This document shows positions 9,528 to 22,649 of a stretch of DNA of 64,000 nucleotides, one piece after another (the stretch's first letter is position 1; each line of letters starts with the position of its first letter). Origin of the DNA: Viscum album (taxonomy: Eukaryota; Streptophyta; Magnoliopsida; Santalales; Viscaceae); NCBI GenBank assembly GCA_963277665.1, contig OY728125.1, positions 1,709,728,889-1,709,792,888 of the forward strand, read 5' to 3'. A program made the translations under genes and the position numbers. A model generated the notes under the pieces. It saw only the letters and a program-made list of their open reading frames with translations. It was not told where the DNA came from and ran no database searches.

Positions 9528-12500
9528 TGATTCTTTCATATGGTTGTTCCAAACCCATGTGTCTGGAATTGTGTTATCGTTGCTTTCTATTTATCCAAAT
9601 TCCTGCCTTCCAAAGGTTGAAAACTTTCATCAAATTCATCGATGTACTCTAAACCTTGTTCAAAATGGGATAATGGGATTTCGGTTACTCCTTCTGTAGA
9701 TTAATCCTTGGGAATCGTCTCTTTCAGGATCTCCCTCGTAGAGTTAATTTATGTTCATGAAACTCATTTGTAGTGCCATCTCATTATGGATGTTAGTTAA
9801 TTATGTTTCTTCTATCATGACATTCCAAGGGCTCTTGACATGGCACCAACCTTCATTCTAGAGAGTAATCAAATTTTCCATCTCTGGAATGTCTATATGC
9901 TAGTAACATTGGTCCACTATAATCCTCCTCATAGATGGGAATCTCATGGAGGCATAATTACGTCAAAAACCCAAGGAATCTTGTATCGGTGGCGAGGTAT
10001 TTGATTCTAAAGGAATATCTTCCAAGGATTTAACCTTTTCCATCCCATGTTTAGAATGAAGTATTTCATTACTTTCACACAGAACTTTGAAATATTTCAC
10101 CTCATACACTCATTATTTAGTATAAGGTAGTGTTACGAAATTGGTTGTGAGTTTAATTTATTGGGAAGATGGATGGAGGATGATTGTAATTCCACATTGA
10201 GGTGGATCAAGGAGGTGTGTCCCTAGAAGGGAGAACCTGAATGGATAAATATACAATTGGATCAAAAAACCAATATATGTAGTCTCGTGAGGCGTTTCCC
10301 ATAAAGGTAAATATGTCATGATGTGAAGGCTTATCGGAACACCCTTGATGGTGGATCAGGGAGGCGCACCAATAAGTTTGGGGAACGTTGGTTTACCATT
10401 TGTTGGGATTGAACCTCAAAGTGGAAACCTAAATATTCTATTTATAAGATAGGGATCAAAACCCAGTTAGTTCTATGTTACTGTTTATGGTCATATGATA
10501 GTTCTGGTCTATCCAATATAACGTCATGTAGTAAGGACACTTGTGACATGAAGGTTGTTTTTATACAGGATGGTATCGAGAGTATGCATGGAATCTAACC
10601 TTTATAAGAGGATTTATCTTGGTTGGATTGTAGAGGAATTACACATGAGAGATTCTCATGTGCTACTTGGAGTAGCGATTATGTCGATGGGGATTATACA
10701 TAAGAGCACCCCAAGTGGGGGGCATGATCTTTTTAGGATGTGGCACCCTAAAAAAATCTTGGTGGATGTGGATGAAGTGTTGGGAGTGACTGGAACAAAT
10801 GTGATGGAAATAATTTTGGGTTTGGACATCAGGGAGGCTTCTTAAGTATCCCAGTTTGTTGGGAATCAAATTTCATGTGGTTCTTTAAGTGGGATTAGGT
10901 ATTATACCTGAGGAGGATTCCCATTTGGTCGGGGATTATGCATGGAAACATCCCATCGGGGGGGGGGACATCATTAGTTGTTGAGGATTACACATGGAAC
11001 ATTCACATGGGTGGAGAATGGATTATTTTTAGAGAATATACTTAGAAGTATTCCCATTGGTATAGATAGATTGGTTTCATGGCTATTACAAACCTATTAT
11101 CCCATGTAATTCATTCTTAGTGTGCGAATCAAAAGGAATTAGTAGACCTGGCGGTCATATCGTGAAAGATGGTCCAACGAGAGATGGTGTGGAGCTTATG
11201 CATGATTTTTTTCCTTGGAGGATTTCATTAAATGTGAGGAGGATATCATTTTCTGTGAGTATAATCTCATTCATTTTTATTCATACATGTAATGTCCTAT
11301 GCTTATGGTGCAAGGTTTGTGGGTAATTCCCATGGAAGTTTCCCTATTTCAGAGGATTTCCCAATGTGGTGGGAGGTGGTGACATCCCACGATGAGCATA
11401 CATGGGGAATCTCATGAACATTAAATGGTGTAAGTGTATAGTTTAATAACATGAAAATTTTGGTGCTATGTAGTTTTACATCATTCCTTATATACATTGG
11501 GGGAAAAAATACTCACCCATTAGGCTTACAAAACCACAACTCATGTACCTTTGGGTGGACATGGATTTGAAAATTCCAAGGTGTAATGATGTGGATGAGT
11601 GCTTGATCATGGGGTCTATATTAGCAACCTTATACTTAATAGAAAAATGTGTTAGCTTACTTATGCTAAGAAGAAAAAGGTAAATGGGAATCTTGTTCCA
11701 CACATTATGTGGATTGGGACACAAGAATGGGTGGCATGGATCACGTAAGGAGTTGAGGTGTAGCTGAACCGATCCTGGATGGATATAGAGGCCCAAGGCA
11801 CTCATCCATCCTGAAGAGATGTCACCATAAATGAGGAAACATATATTGGCATATGATAGGGGATTCTCAAAGAATAATGCCTCATATAGGGGTGATTTAT
11901 GAATATTAGGTTCCTCTCAAAGGTTAGGGGGTTCAAGAAAGAGGATGCTATACAAAACTAGGTGACCCTACCTCAAGATAAAGTCTTTTCTTTGAGAAGG
12001 AGTGATTTTTTAAGGATTAATGCAATGATAATCCTCAAGTACCCCTAATGGAATTCTTCCATCATTAAGGGAGGATTATCTCATGAAAGTCATCCCCACT
12101 ATATGTATAGGCTTTCAAGAACCCAAAATAGAGTTTATTCATGAATTACAAGTACCTTAGAATAATAATTTTTCTCTAGTTTATGATGCTTGGGTGCATC
12201 ATTAATTGGTTGAAATTTGAATGATGAAATGTTGGGGTAAACATAATTCAATGGTTGGAATGAAATGGGGTTTTATGGGAATAAGGTTCTCACAAATCTC
12301 CAAATTGTTTTGTGAAGAAAATATGTGCTTCATAAAGGGGTGTGGCTCTATCAGACTTATGGAGAAAACTATCAAAGCATCATGCAGTTGGGAAGCAGTG
12401 TCAGAGCATCATCCCTTCATGGGATCATGGAGGGTATTTTCGGTTAGGTGTTTTGTAAGCTATGATAAGTAGTTAGGCTTCTCGAAGAAGAATTAAAAGG

Positions 12501-12585
12501 GGTGGTGGGGGCTATTTTGGACTAGATTTTCTATGAAATGGATGCTTCTTATTCAATTATTCATATGTAAAGAATATTAGTGCCA
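9528..12585 (-). repeat. Tat element 3' LTR (left copy)
   Basis: Starts TGATTCTTTCA and ends TGCCA. It aligns along its whole length with the split right copy. Shared blocks include CCTTCCAAAGG near 9606 versus 30644, GTGGATCA...GGAGG blocks near 10200 and 10350 versus 31245 and 31390, and GAGGATTTCCCAA...GGAGGTG near 11353 versus 42560. Divergence is heavy with many small indels, consistent with an old insertion. It contains many GTGGATCA and ATTCCCAT-type short repeats but no gene. Open frames inside it (for example 10555-10845 and 11488-11805 minus) are not conserved between copies. Confidence 0.85.
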
Positions 12586-12600
12586 AAAAACCCCCCTTAG
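12586..12600 (-). other. Polypurine tract of the Tat element
   Basis: On the minus strand this reads CTAAGGGGGGTTTTT directly before the 3' LTR start TGGCACT. This is the expected place for plus-strand priming in LTR retrotransposons and independently supports the minus orientation. Confidence 0.7.
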
Positions 12601-12746
12601 AATGAGAGTTGAAGAGAAAAAGGAAGGTCATATTCTGAGGGTGAATCCTAGAAAATTTACAATTTTATCCCTTTCTAAATGCTCCCTCATGATTCAAAGA
12701 CCATCATTAAAAAAAAATCAAAAAAAAAACTTAAGTCTCAAACTCA

Positions 12747-15700
12747 ATGGATACTAAGGAATTATTTATAGAATTCATTGTGGACATTTCTTACAGTGCA
12801 GAATTTGATTACACATCATGATCAGGGAGATTGTTCGAAGCTTATCGGGCCCATGAATCATTTCTTAAACTATTGTCAGAGGATCATAAGGACTATAAAT
12901 AGTGTAAGAGTTTTTCCCTTTATGTATTTTAAATGAGAGATGATATATTCATCTTGGGGTCAAGTAGAGACTAACTAGCCTACGTGTTTTGAGGAATACA
13001 TGGATGGTACCAATGGAACAGATCCACTACATTCCATATCTTGAAGGATCATGAAACCATCATGATGGACTACGATTATGACCATGTAAATAATGTTGAT
13101 GGGTAAATGTTGGAGGATGATTCATCTTTCTTGCAGTACCATAAGATCATAAAGGAAGGTTAGGGGGATCCACAAAAGGGTTATAAGGACAAATGGGATA
13201 TGTGGTAGGGTGGTAACTTCACAGATGAGTGGTCTTGGGCCAACCATGTGTGCACATCATGCACTGAATTTAGGGAAGAGATGAAGCTTTTAAGACTCTA
13301 TGAAGGAGCATGGGAATCTCAGTTCCATGTTTATAGGCCATATAATATCATTCCCAACCTACTGAGTAGATAGTTATTGGGGACCAACACATTCCATTTA
13401 TATCATGGGGAAGTTAGAATCATCCAATGGGACCTTCATCAGATATCTGGAATCCCAATCTTGATGGTGTCGTATGATGATATTCTCCCTATATATAATG
13501 CGTGGGAAGACAAGGAGAAGCTTTCAATTCTTGAAAAGGTGTTTTTGGATCTAATGAAGGGAACTATTGAGATGATGCTAGGGACAAGAGTTGTTCCCTA
13601 CAATAAATGCTTCAAATACTTTTTGAATGAACTAGTAAAGTGGCATGATGAGGGGGAGACTCCAACAATGATGTTTTGGAGGAGGCCACACACATGAACT
13701 ATTGGTTACCAATGGGGAAAGGAGGAATCCTATAGGTTTACATCGGAATATATTTAGTGGACGTTGTGGAGAAACAGTTACAATATAGAGAATCATCCCA
13801 TAGAAATGTTGGAAGGAATCAATGCGGGACCCATCTGTGGTTGGATTCTCTTGGTGAGGGATGAACATATGGGGGAGTGGCCCAGAAACTTTATAATTGT
13901 GGTGATTTTAGCAATGGGTCAATAAAATTAGAATACCATTGATGGGAAATATGTAACAAAAACTTCAGCACATCAGTGAGGGTAAGAAACCATTGTGTGT
14001 GTGTGTGTTCGACTATTTCCACTTATTTTATAGCTAATTATATGTAAACATGGATGGTTATGAGTGCTCAAACCCCATTTTTCCTCCCACAAAAAAAATC
14101 CATTTTCGGTGATTCTGAACATCATGGAATTTTTCTCACTCAACCTAGGTCTGATAGAAGTGTTGAACATGGTAGGGTTGGTGGATTAATTCATCTTTCA
14201 CCTATTCTCCATGTTAATGTTGGTGGTGACCGATGAAAGTGTGGGAACTAAGGATATGAGATCATATCTACTCACCTTATGATGTGGGGAACTAGTTAAA
14301 AATCATGACTATGAACCAGTTATCATGCCTTACAAATCACACTGATTCACAATGAAATTTAGGTGCATGTAGAGGCTGACTCTAAAGTAGTACTCAGAGG
14401 TGCATCATGAGTTACACCCTTTAGTGATAAGCTATATTTGGCCCATGTTCATGCATGAATATGAAAGGATGTGGAATGAACTTACACCTCCCAATTCTAC
14501 ATATGGTCTTACCCAAGATTATATGCAGAGATGTGGAAATGCATTCCTTGGGGTCCTGATAAGGCAGCATGCCATTCTTTCCAGTGAATGGGTGGCCCCT
14601 CCACCATGGGGTCAGGGAAGAATGGTGGGAATAGGGTTTCATGTTGGCGAGGATGAAACAATGGGTAGGAATAAAATAGTGGGTCTAGTAGTTCATGGGA
14701 CTAAAGAAGGAGCTTTAGAGAGTAGAACATTTTTCAGCCTGAGGCTCCTATTAAAGAGATAGTATGAAACAAGAAGTTCCTATAGAGTGTCTGGAAGAGT
14801 GCCTATTAGAGGGTCAAGGAAGCAGGTGCATCACTCGAATGTCCCCTATGACATCATGTATCCAAATTTCTCAAAGGCATCATAAGGTAGGGCCATATCA
14901 AGGAAGGATTCCATGCTCCTCCCACTAATGTGACATGATACACGGTGGAGCTGGAAGATATAGTCTACACCTTAGGTGTTTCACATACCTTGAATGATTG
15001 GGTGAGGAAAATTCTAGGTATGTCCTCTAGTTCGGAATACCCTGTGAACTATGCAGTTCAAGTTGAAGCATTAGAATATTCCTAGGGTGATGAGGCCCAT
15101 CGGATCTTAGATGCAGAATTTTGTCTCACTGCTGACTAAGTAAAATCACTGAACATTTCATACTTATTTATCTTATATTGTTATGTTTTCTAACACCACT
15201 CAATAGTCAACCTCATTACCTGATCCTTTATTTATTTACATAGGAATCAAAAACCATAATGAAGGGGAAGTTTATGAAAAACCTAAGGAAGAAGGCAAGG
15301 GAACCTCAACCAATAAAGGAATCAATATGGTCACACTTTCTGTCATTATGGTTGAAGATGATCAACCCTCAATGCCTAATAATGAGATAGTGGTTAAGGA
15401 GATTGAGTAAAGGAATTTGGAGGCCACCCTTCTGATAGACACAGTCGAGGAGGAAGTAGAGGTCATGCCAACCATAGAGGGTCAAGGGGAAAAAACTGAT
15501 GAGACCACACCATCGATGGGGTGGTCAAGACAAGGCATAGAAAAAACCAATTGACAAAACATTGGCAGCTAAGAAAAGAAAAGATGTTACAATGAATGCA
15601 TCCACTGGAGCCAGAGTTGTTGTAGAAGAAACTGAAACAAGGCAGATGATTGGGTTTTCTGAAGAAGTTGACGCAATATAAATTGTGGTAGAGGCATTAC

Positions 15701-16660
15701 AAAAACTGGTTGTTGGGGCCAAAATTGTGACTGGGGAAGTGGAGACAGTGTCAATGGATGAAAAAATTGGGGATGTAGTATCAGGAACATCATCCATATA
15801 ATTTCTTCCAATTAGGACATAAGGGATTGAATCTATGTTTTTTTCTTCCAATGAGAGATACCAAGGGAGATGGGATGAGAGAATCCATCTCCATGATTCC
15901 TCAAAATGTAGTGTAATATTATTTCATAGGTGGATATTCTGACAAGGAATTATTCCTCATGATGGTCATCTAGCCACTCATACATGAGTATCTATAGCTA
16001 GATGACCCAATCGAAAACATACAGGTTATCTTTCCTCCTCATGAGCCAGTGAAACTTAAAGTTTTTTAGGACTCTTGCCCAAAAATTGGTGTGGATAACT
16101 AGGTTATCCACCACAAGTAATGAAAAAATGGGTATAATTCTCTCACCCACGTCCAATTATATAAACTTTTAAAATGGGTGGGATCTCCCTTCCATTGGTT
16201 GGTCAGTCGAGAGACTGGTGTGATGGATTCCAGTGCTTTTCTTGCCTTGGCACGATAATTCCTCATTAAGTGGGTGTGCATGGAAGGGATGAATCTTGAC
16301 CTATTGTATATGAAATAGAATGGGTAGTTCACCCTGACACTTCATAATTCTGAGGAAGATATCTCCCCACTATAAGGGATTTCATAGGAGCTTGGGATGT
16401 TCACAACTAATATGAATGGGATCACTAGAAATCTAATGACAGAACTAAAAGTGTCTCTAGCCATGGAAGACAATATCAAGAAGGCAGAGGTTGAATTCTG
16501 AGATGAAAATTTTGTTAGAATGTTAGGGACAATGATGTTCTCAACAAATCTGATGAGGAGACGGATGTCCTGAATGTGAGAAAATTGGCCTTTGAGATCA
16601 CTCTGTAGAAGTTAGTCGACCTTAGAAGCTCAATCATTGAGTAGGAGCCATAGAGGCATA
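12747..16660 (+). pseudogene. Antisense gene of the Tat element (plant-mobile-domain-like), multi-exon, decayed
   Basis: On the strand opposite to gag-pol, beginning about 160 bp inside the 3' LTR, lies a run of plus-strand coding fragments. First ATG is at 12747 (MDTKELFIEF...). The block at 13260-13697 contains a 106-codon open frame whose TNTFHLYHGEVRI...ISGIPI stretch resembles the T-x-T-F-H-L-x-x-G-E...L-x-G-L-P core of plant mobile domain proteins. A second block (14400-14762, 120 codons) follows. Intron-like gaps occur at about 13981-14034 (GTAAGA donor) and 15137-15242 (TTTATTTACATAG acceptor). Downstream come a hydrophilic acidic region with a basic KKPIDKTLAAKKRK cluster (about 15545-15586) and a coiled-coil-like stretch near 16430-16640. 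Stops interrupt all parts. Additional ORFs between integrase and 3' LTR, some antisense (Grande gene 23), are known for Tat elements; the domain call is my reading by eye. Confidence 0.55.
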
Positions 16661-19600
16661 TTTTTGTTAAGAGAGATGATCCAATATGTGGTTGGCCCTT
16701 TGAAACTATGTTTTTAAAATTTTATGCTCTAAAAATTCATTTTTTTATGACTTATCTCGATCATATTTCCAAGACAATCTAACAATAAATCTCTAAGCTC
16801 ATGTGGTTCATGCCCGATGTGAGAAACAAGGGAAATCCATGTGATTGCTCTTCGCATAAGAGTGATTGACATTAACCAACAGTGTCCACGCTGAGAGATA
16901 TCATGGCTGGAGAACAAAGCTCTTAAATTATACAACTTTCTTTTCCAATATGCGCTAATGCACAAACAAAATAATTCTAGGTATGTTCAATTAAATTAAA
17001 ACAGAGAGGAAAGTGTGAATCACAGTACCAAAAATATAGAAGATGAGGATAATATAACGGTGGTGCATTATAAATACTGACATTGTTTGAAAAATATCAT
17101 TTGTACTATTATTATGGAATAAGGAAAAATAAATGAGGGTCCACCGCTGACCATGTTCGAAACACATAGCCTATCTCATGAATGTCATTCATAGTCTTCT
17201 TGGATGTTGGCCCAAGATTGTACGTGAGACAAAATGGAATGATACCAAACCATTAGGGGGTCCCTTAATTTGTGAAATAGTACGAGGAAAAAAATAAGGG
17301 GCACGTGAAGCATGAAAATGTAGTGATGGAATGTTATAATGTATTCCAACACTCCCATAATTATTCCACCGAGGTTTAGAACACATCAGTGTAAGCGTAT
17401 TGGTCTAAGTAAATATCAATCCCACCATCTAGGGAAGAACTATCTCGGATACCATGTGAAAGATAAAAATGAGAACAATTCGGTAGATGAAGAACACCAG
17501 GGAAGAAAAACTTTTAGTTGAGGGATAAAGATATTCTTCAGTTTTACATCTTGCAACAAATGACAATATACATATTGTACAATGTCATTGTTGAGGACAT
17601 TGTAGAGTATAGTTTAATATTGTGTGATTGGGGTGAAATTTTTAATTTGACATCATGTGACTAAGATTTTGCATAAAATTTAAGTTTATACATCATGGAC
17701 CCTAGCCAATAGCTTAAATTTTTATTTTATGGAAAATATAAAGGCTTATTTCAAGTGTTCTTGTGCGGTATGGAAAAAATAAACCTGACATGAATAAGAG
17801 AAAATAGCCTTTCATAGAAAAAAATTATTAGGAAATATATGGATATCGACAAGAATGAGGACCACATGGGCCCACACCACACCACACATATTTGATGGAT
17901 TCACTTGTAGTTTAAATTCATTCTTGGGCATAGATCCCTAGCTTAAGGTCATTGAAATCATAAATTTTTCAAGCAGTTAAATGTCATGTTATATGGACCA
18001 TAGAATCATAGTTTTAAGGTCATATAATTGGGACCAATGACCCCTTTTTCAGCATGATCATGTCTGTACACATCCTCCCAAAACTACTAGGATCACGTGA
18101 GTCATGATTGATGTGGGAAACAAAGAATGATATGCGATTTACTAGATATATAAAAGAACATATTAAGAGAGTAGCCAAGGGGTTTGAATTCCACCATGAT
18201 TTAGGGGAGTAGAAAATAGGTAAGTAGAGACTTTCAAGATCTGGATAAAAGGACAAGTGGTGAGTAAGTATTTACTATTGACTATGTTCGAAACACAATG
18301 ACCATAAGTTTTCTAACCATGACGTGGGAGAGTGAACATGGGATCAAATGTTGACCATGTTCAAAACATAGGATCATCCATAAACTATCAAATATATATT
18401 AGGGTGTTGGCCTAGGATGGGAGGTCATCCAAAATGGCATCATAAAATCACCATTAAGGGGTCCTTCTAGATTTGAATGATGATGGAAATCCAAAAGGAG
18501 AAATACTCAAAGCATGGAATGAATCGTACTAGGAAGTGGGATCTAACATGTGGTTTTAAGAATAGATTAAATTCATATCTCATATACCATGGGAGACATT
18601 TTAGATCAATTTTTACCAAACTATAGGATATTTGATTATTTTCATAGAGTTTTAAAAAAAAAATTAATGTCTAAGGAGGATATGTTTTGTGTAGTGTCAT
18701 GGACAACTAGATGTGAATGAGGACCAGAGGGTCTCAACACCACCTAAAAAATTCTGTAGTTAACTCGCATAATATTTAAAGTTTTTATTCTTATATTGTA
18801 GATGATCACAAAGGGACAATGGTTTAACAAGATTTTGGATGGATTGAAATACAATGTGGTTGTCTGTCGCTACATATCCCATAAGGAAGCAATCAAGGCA
18901 CATATAGTTTTGGAAGGAAATCTATCTGAGTTGGTCTGATCTGAACACAAAGGAAATAATATTTAAGGTGGATGGACTATGATATAAACTTATAGGTGTC
19001 TCTACATATCCCATGAGGATAATAATCAAGCTGTATGTTGTTATCGAATATGGTGTGGTAGTTTACCGATGCCATGGGTGATGTCCTCTCATGTTAGGAA
19101 ATTATGGTAATATGCAATTTATCATTATATGGATTGGATTGTTGCTGTTATGAAAATTTATATCTTTAAACAAGGACTCTAGTCCTATAAATTTTATTGC
19201 CATGTGGATAGGATGTCAGAAACACATTTTAACATCATGTTGTAGGAATAAAGGGGAAAATGCATTCTACGGTGGATGTGCATGGAATGGTAGCTATAAC
19301 CCAAAATTATTGGGGACCAAAGAGGCCCAACACTATACAACACACAACAAAAGAAGACTTTCCCAAATATTCAATTCTTGATGCTTGGAATTGAACTTTT
19401 AGTTTGAAGTCAGAGATGTCGGATTGTGTGCCCAGTTTAACATCATGTGCCTTGGACACTTGTACATTCCTTTTAAGGTCATGAAAAAATGACCTTTGAT
19501 TCAATTTAGTTTAACTTTGTGCATCTAAGACACTAAATATATGTAGTTTAATGTCACACAACTCAGATTTTAGGGTCTAAAAATAGTTTAGGTTAATATT

Positions 19601-20329
19601 TCATAGAGCTACTACAAACAGTGTTAATTCATGTGACCTGGATAGTGGGATATTTATTTATCTTCATATAGTTTCATCCATGGGGAAGGGTTTATAAAAA
19701 TGGGTAAGTTAGCATGGTGAAGTGACATACCTGACATGAATGAGATCCTAGGAGGACTAGTTCCATGAAATACATCCTGATGAAAACTCACACACAGTTT
19801 GTAGTCATGATTCTTAGACTAGGGATGAGGCCAAAGGGTCAAGGGGCAGAAGATCCTATGGCTAGGCCATAAGACAAAATGCCTTGGCCTCACTACGTGT
19901 ACCATAAGGATGAGAATCAAGTCACATGTAGGTCTAAATCATGGAATGTAAGATGATTGATGCCAAGTACGATTTCCTCTCAGGTGAGTACGTTATGGTG
20001 TTGTGTAGTTTATTGAAATATAGATAGGATGGTGGTTATTTCATAGTATAACAATCATGCAACTAGGACACTAATGCTATGTCGTTTAAAGTCATATTTC
20101 TCAGACAGTGGGATAAGGTATTCTAGAAAGGGATGTCTGTGGCATGACATGAACAACCTAACATGAATGAGGGGTGAAGGAGGCCTATACCACATAACAC
20201 ATTCCCAAGGAAAACCCACACATGGTTTCAAGTTATAATATTTTTACACAAATTTTTAGATTCTAGTCATATAGTTTGGACCCTAAAATTGGTATTAGTT
20301 AAAATTCTTAAATCTTGTACCATGCACCT
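16661..20329. repeat. Long spacer with diverged long-period direct repeats
   Basis: No readable coding sequence on either strand. The spacer is built partly from degenerate repeats. GACATGAATGAG followed by GG and ACACCACA-type text recurs near 17788, 17848, 18708, 19732 and 20156. ACCATGTTCGAAACA recurs near 17150, 18283 and 18354, with the following 120 bases alignable between 17146 and 18352. A CTACATATCCCATAAGGA block recurs near 18872, 19010 and 19894. Periods are roughly 0.4-1.2 kb. Position matches the repeat-rich region between integrase and 3' LTR typical of Tat/Ogre elements. Confidence 0.6.
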
Positions 20330-21450
20330 AGATTAACATTGTGTACCTAGGAAGTTGACATTTTGTGTGAAGTACTGCTTCAGAAACTTGGAATTGGTTA
20401 GAGGAGTGATGGGATCTCCATCTATAATGATCAAAAGGAATGATATATTGGGATAGACCTTGTGAATTATGTAAGGTTCTTCCCACATGTGTCAAAAATT
20501 GAAGTATTTCTTCCAAGTATCTTCATTGTTCCTAGAGGAAATAAAATTTCATCCAAGAGGATGTACCGGAGGAAAACTTTCCTATTGAACGCTTTCATTG
20601 TCTTGTTATGGTGTCTCTCTAGATTATTCAATTCATGGAGCCTATTTTATTTGAGGGATTCCATCTCAGTAAGATGGAATTACGCCATGAATTCTGAAAT
20701 ATTATGTTCATAAATATCTATCTAGAACAATGGAAACTAGATCACATAGGGAATGAATACCTCTATTTAATATACTAGGAAATATGGAGTCACCTAGGTG
20801 GAATTTCTATTCATCATCTTATAAGCCTAGATTATTTTAGAAAGCTTATTTGGACAACTTTTCGTGTTCTATCCCACCATATTCTGAAAAATGTTGGAGA
20901 AAATGTTGTTTAAGGCCTCAATCTATCCTTTTTTCTATGCCTGATAGTAGGTTTTATTGTTGGACCAGATGTTGTACTTAGTTTAGAAGTTCTTTAGATC
21001 ATCAACCTGAATTTTGGTGATGTTTTCTATGAGAATAGCACGAGGGAACGCAAATCTATGGATGATATGTTATCTCAAAAATTCAACAATTGATTGGGCC
21101 TTCAACTCCTTAAGATGGATTTCCTTTACCCACTTGGAAAAGAAATATGTTTTGGTAATAATGAATATTCATTGGTGAGATTTTGCTGGCAGATAGGGTC
21201 TCACATCATCAAGTCCCCAAACTACAGTGGGAAATGAAAACATGGTAGTTTGGAGAGGCTCTATTAATTGATCCATGTAGTTAGAATGGATCTAACATGC
21301 ATTGAACCTTTTTTATACTCAATTCATGCATTGAACATGGTGGGATAGAAGTATCCTAGATATCAGATCTATTGGGAGTGCTTCAACCCTTATTGATGGG
21401 AACTACATGACTCTTCATGAATATCCTTCATAACAAATGTGATCTCATAT
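20330..21450 (-). pseudogene. Tat integrase remnant
   Basis: Minus-strand translation over several frames recovers the Tat-type integrase in order. At about 21420-21250 is a zinc-finger block whose H...GYFYPTM-like text matches the family's H-x-G...GYYWPT, but the second cysteine pair is lost. At about 21230-21000 is the core containing FFSKWVKEIHLKEL, then IVEFL...HIIHRFAFPRAI, which in the family reads DYFSKW...HI-x-RFG-x-P. The expected core aspartates are replaced (T where TDYF is usual; E where SDNG is usual). At about 20870-20330 is a C-terminal part with EAVLHTKCQLP, matching the family's EAVLP-x-E-x-x-x-P. Stops and frameshifts are frequent. In life this enzyme inserts the cDNA into the host genome; it sits directly after RNase H as normal for Ty3/gypsy. 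Confidence 0.7.
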
Positions 21451-21699
21451 CCTTTGAATAAATAGAGTATAATTTTAGAAAACCCATATGTATAGAATGT
21501 CTACTCAAGGTTGGGTTCATTCTAGAGGGTGAAATGTGCTACGCGCCAACAGATTCACTCATTTTCTGCTCTATTTAGTGGGATAACACTATACTGGAGA
21601 TACTCAACAAAGGTAATTTTCCAATATGAGGTTTCTCCCACTACATGGGGATCTGTAGGTACCGATGTGGAGGCAGTGGCGGGCAAGTAGTGTACCTGG

Positions 21700-22450
21700 T
21701 ATTTGACATCATAATCTGGGATGAGGGGAGCGATGACTCTTTAGTGTACCAAATTTATAAACATAACATCATGGTCAGGATCGACAAGAGAAATGTCTAG
21801 GATAGCCAGGTAATCAGCTAAACCATTCAACCACTAAAGAACATGATTCACCTCTAGATGATAAGGGAATTGTTCCATCAGCTATTGAGTGATCTCTATC
21901 AGGGCATGGGTGCTGGCTACCTATAAATGTAATCACCACTGCTTCATCTGATGAATAAATAAGAGTCTCTATTCACATTAATGTGATAAGCATCAATCTA
22001 TAGGTCCATCTTGATACCAGTAATGATGGCCTAATACTTTGACTAATTTTTTGTGAGGCCTTATTATATCTGGAATAAATAGGTAAGCACAACCTATGTA
22101 AGAGTGATGTAGATGATCTCTAGGACTACTCTATCGAGAACAATATCGTTTAACCTTCTCCCAGTTGGCCTCTATACGGCACCATCAAAATGAATTTTCC
22201 ATCAAGTTGGGGTGTGATCCACTGAAAGGATGGCCTGGGCTAGGAAATAAACATCCATAGGTGCATCTTTAGTGGAAGTATGGGTGGCTAGAAAGACTTC
22301 TAACCCTTGACCCTTGATGTATTTTTGCATAATAAACCTGATGTTGAATTACTAAAGGATCCCTTACCAACATTCTAACCATCATATCAACATAATTTGA
22401 ATTATGATATATATATTAGTGGATCCACATTGGACATCAACTCTCTCTCG
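21700..22450 (-). pseudogene. Tat RNase H remnant
   Basis: Between RT and integrase on the minus strand, the clearest piece (about 21900-21780) reads QFPYHLEVNHVL...WLNGLADYLAIL. This matches the RNase H C-terminal pattern of Tat elements (F-x-x-x-x-V-x-H-V-x-R-x-x-N-x-x-A-D-x-L-A). Earlier parts are too decayed to place the active-site acidic residues. It would degrade the RNA strand during reverse transcription. Confidence 0.55.
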
Positions 22451-22649
22451 TGATGCTGAAAATAATTCCATAGCTTCTACACTATGAAATCCATCAGGAG
22501 GTAGTTCTTATCGATTAGAGATTTTCTAGACTCTGTGTTGTGGAGCATGTGACTGAGATAAAAAAATTGTTATCTCTTCCTTTATTTCTCTTTTTCATGA
22601 GAAGGGTTCCAAGGAATCTTTCTAGGGATGTCACATAGAGGACCAGTGG

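Noticed and set aside
13990..14009. GT dinucleotide run (also near 34735)
   Set aside because: Short simple repeats, common in plant DNA; no evidence of function.
20462..20713. 83-codon plus-strand open frame
   Set aside because: Shadow of the Tat integrase C-terminal region on the minus strand.
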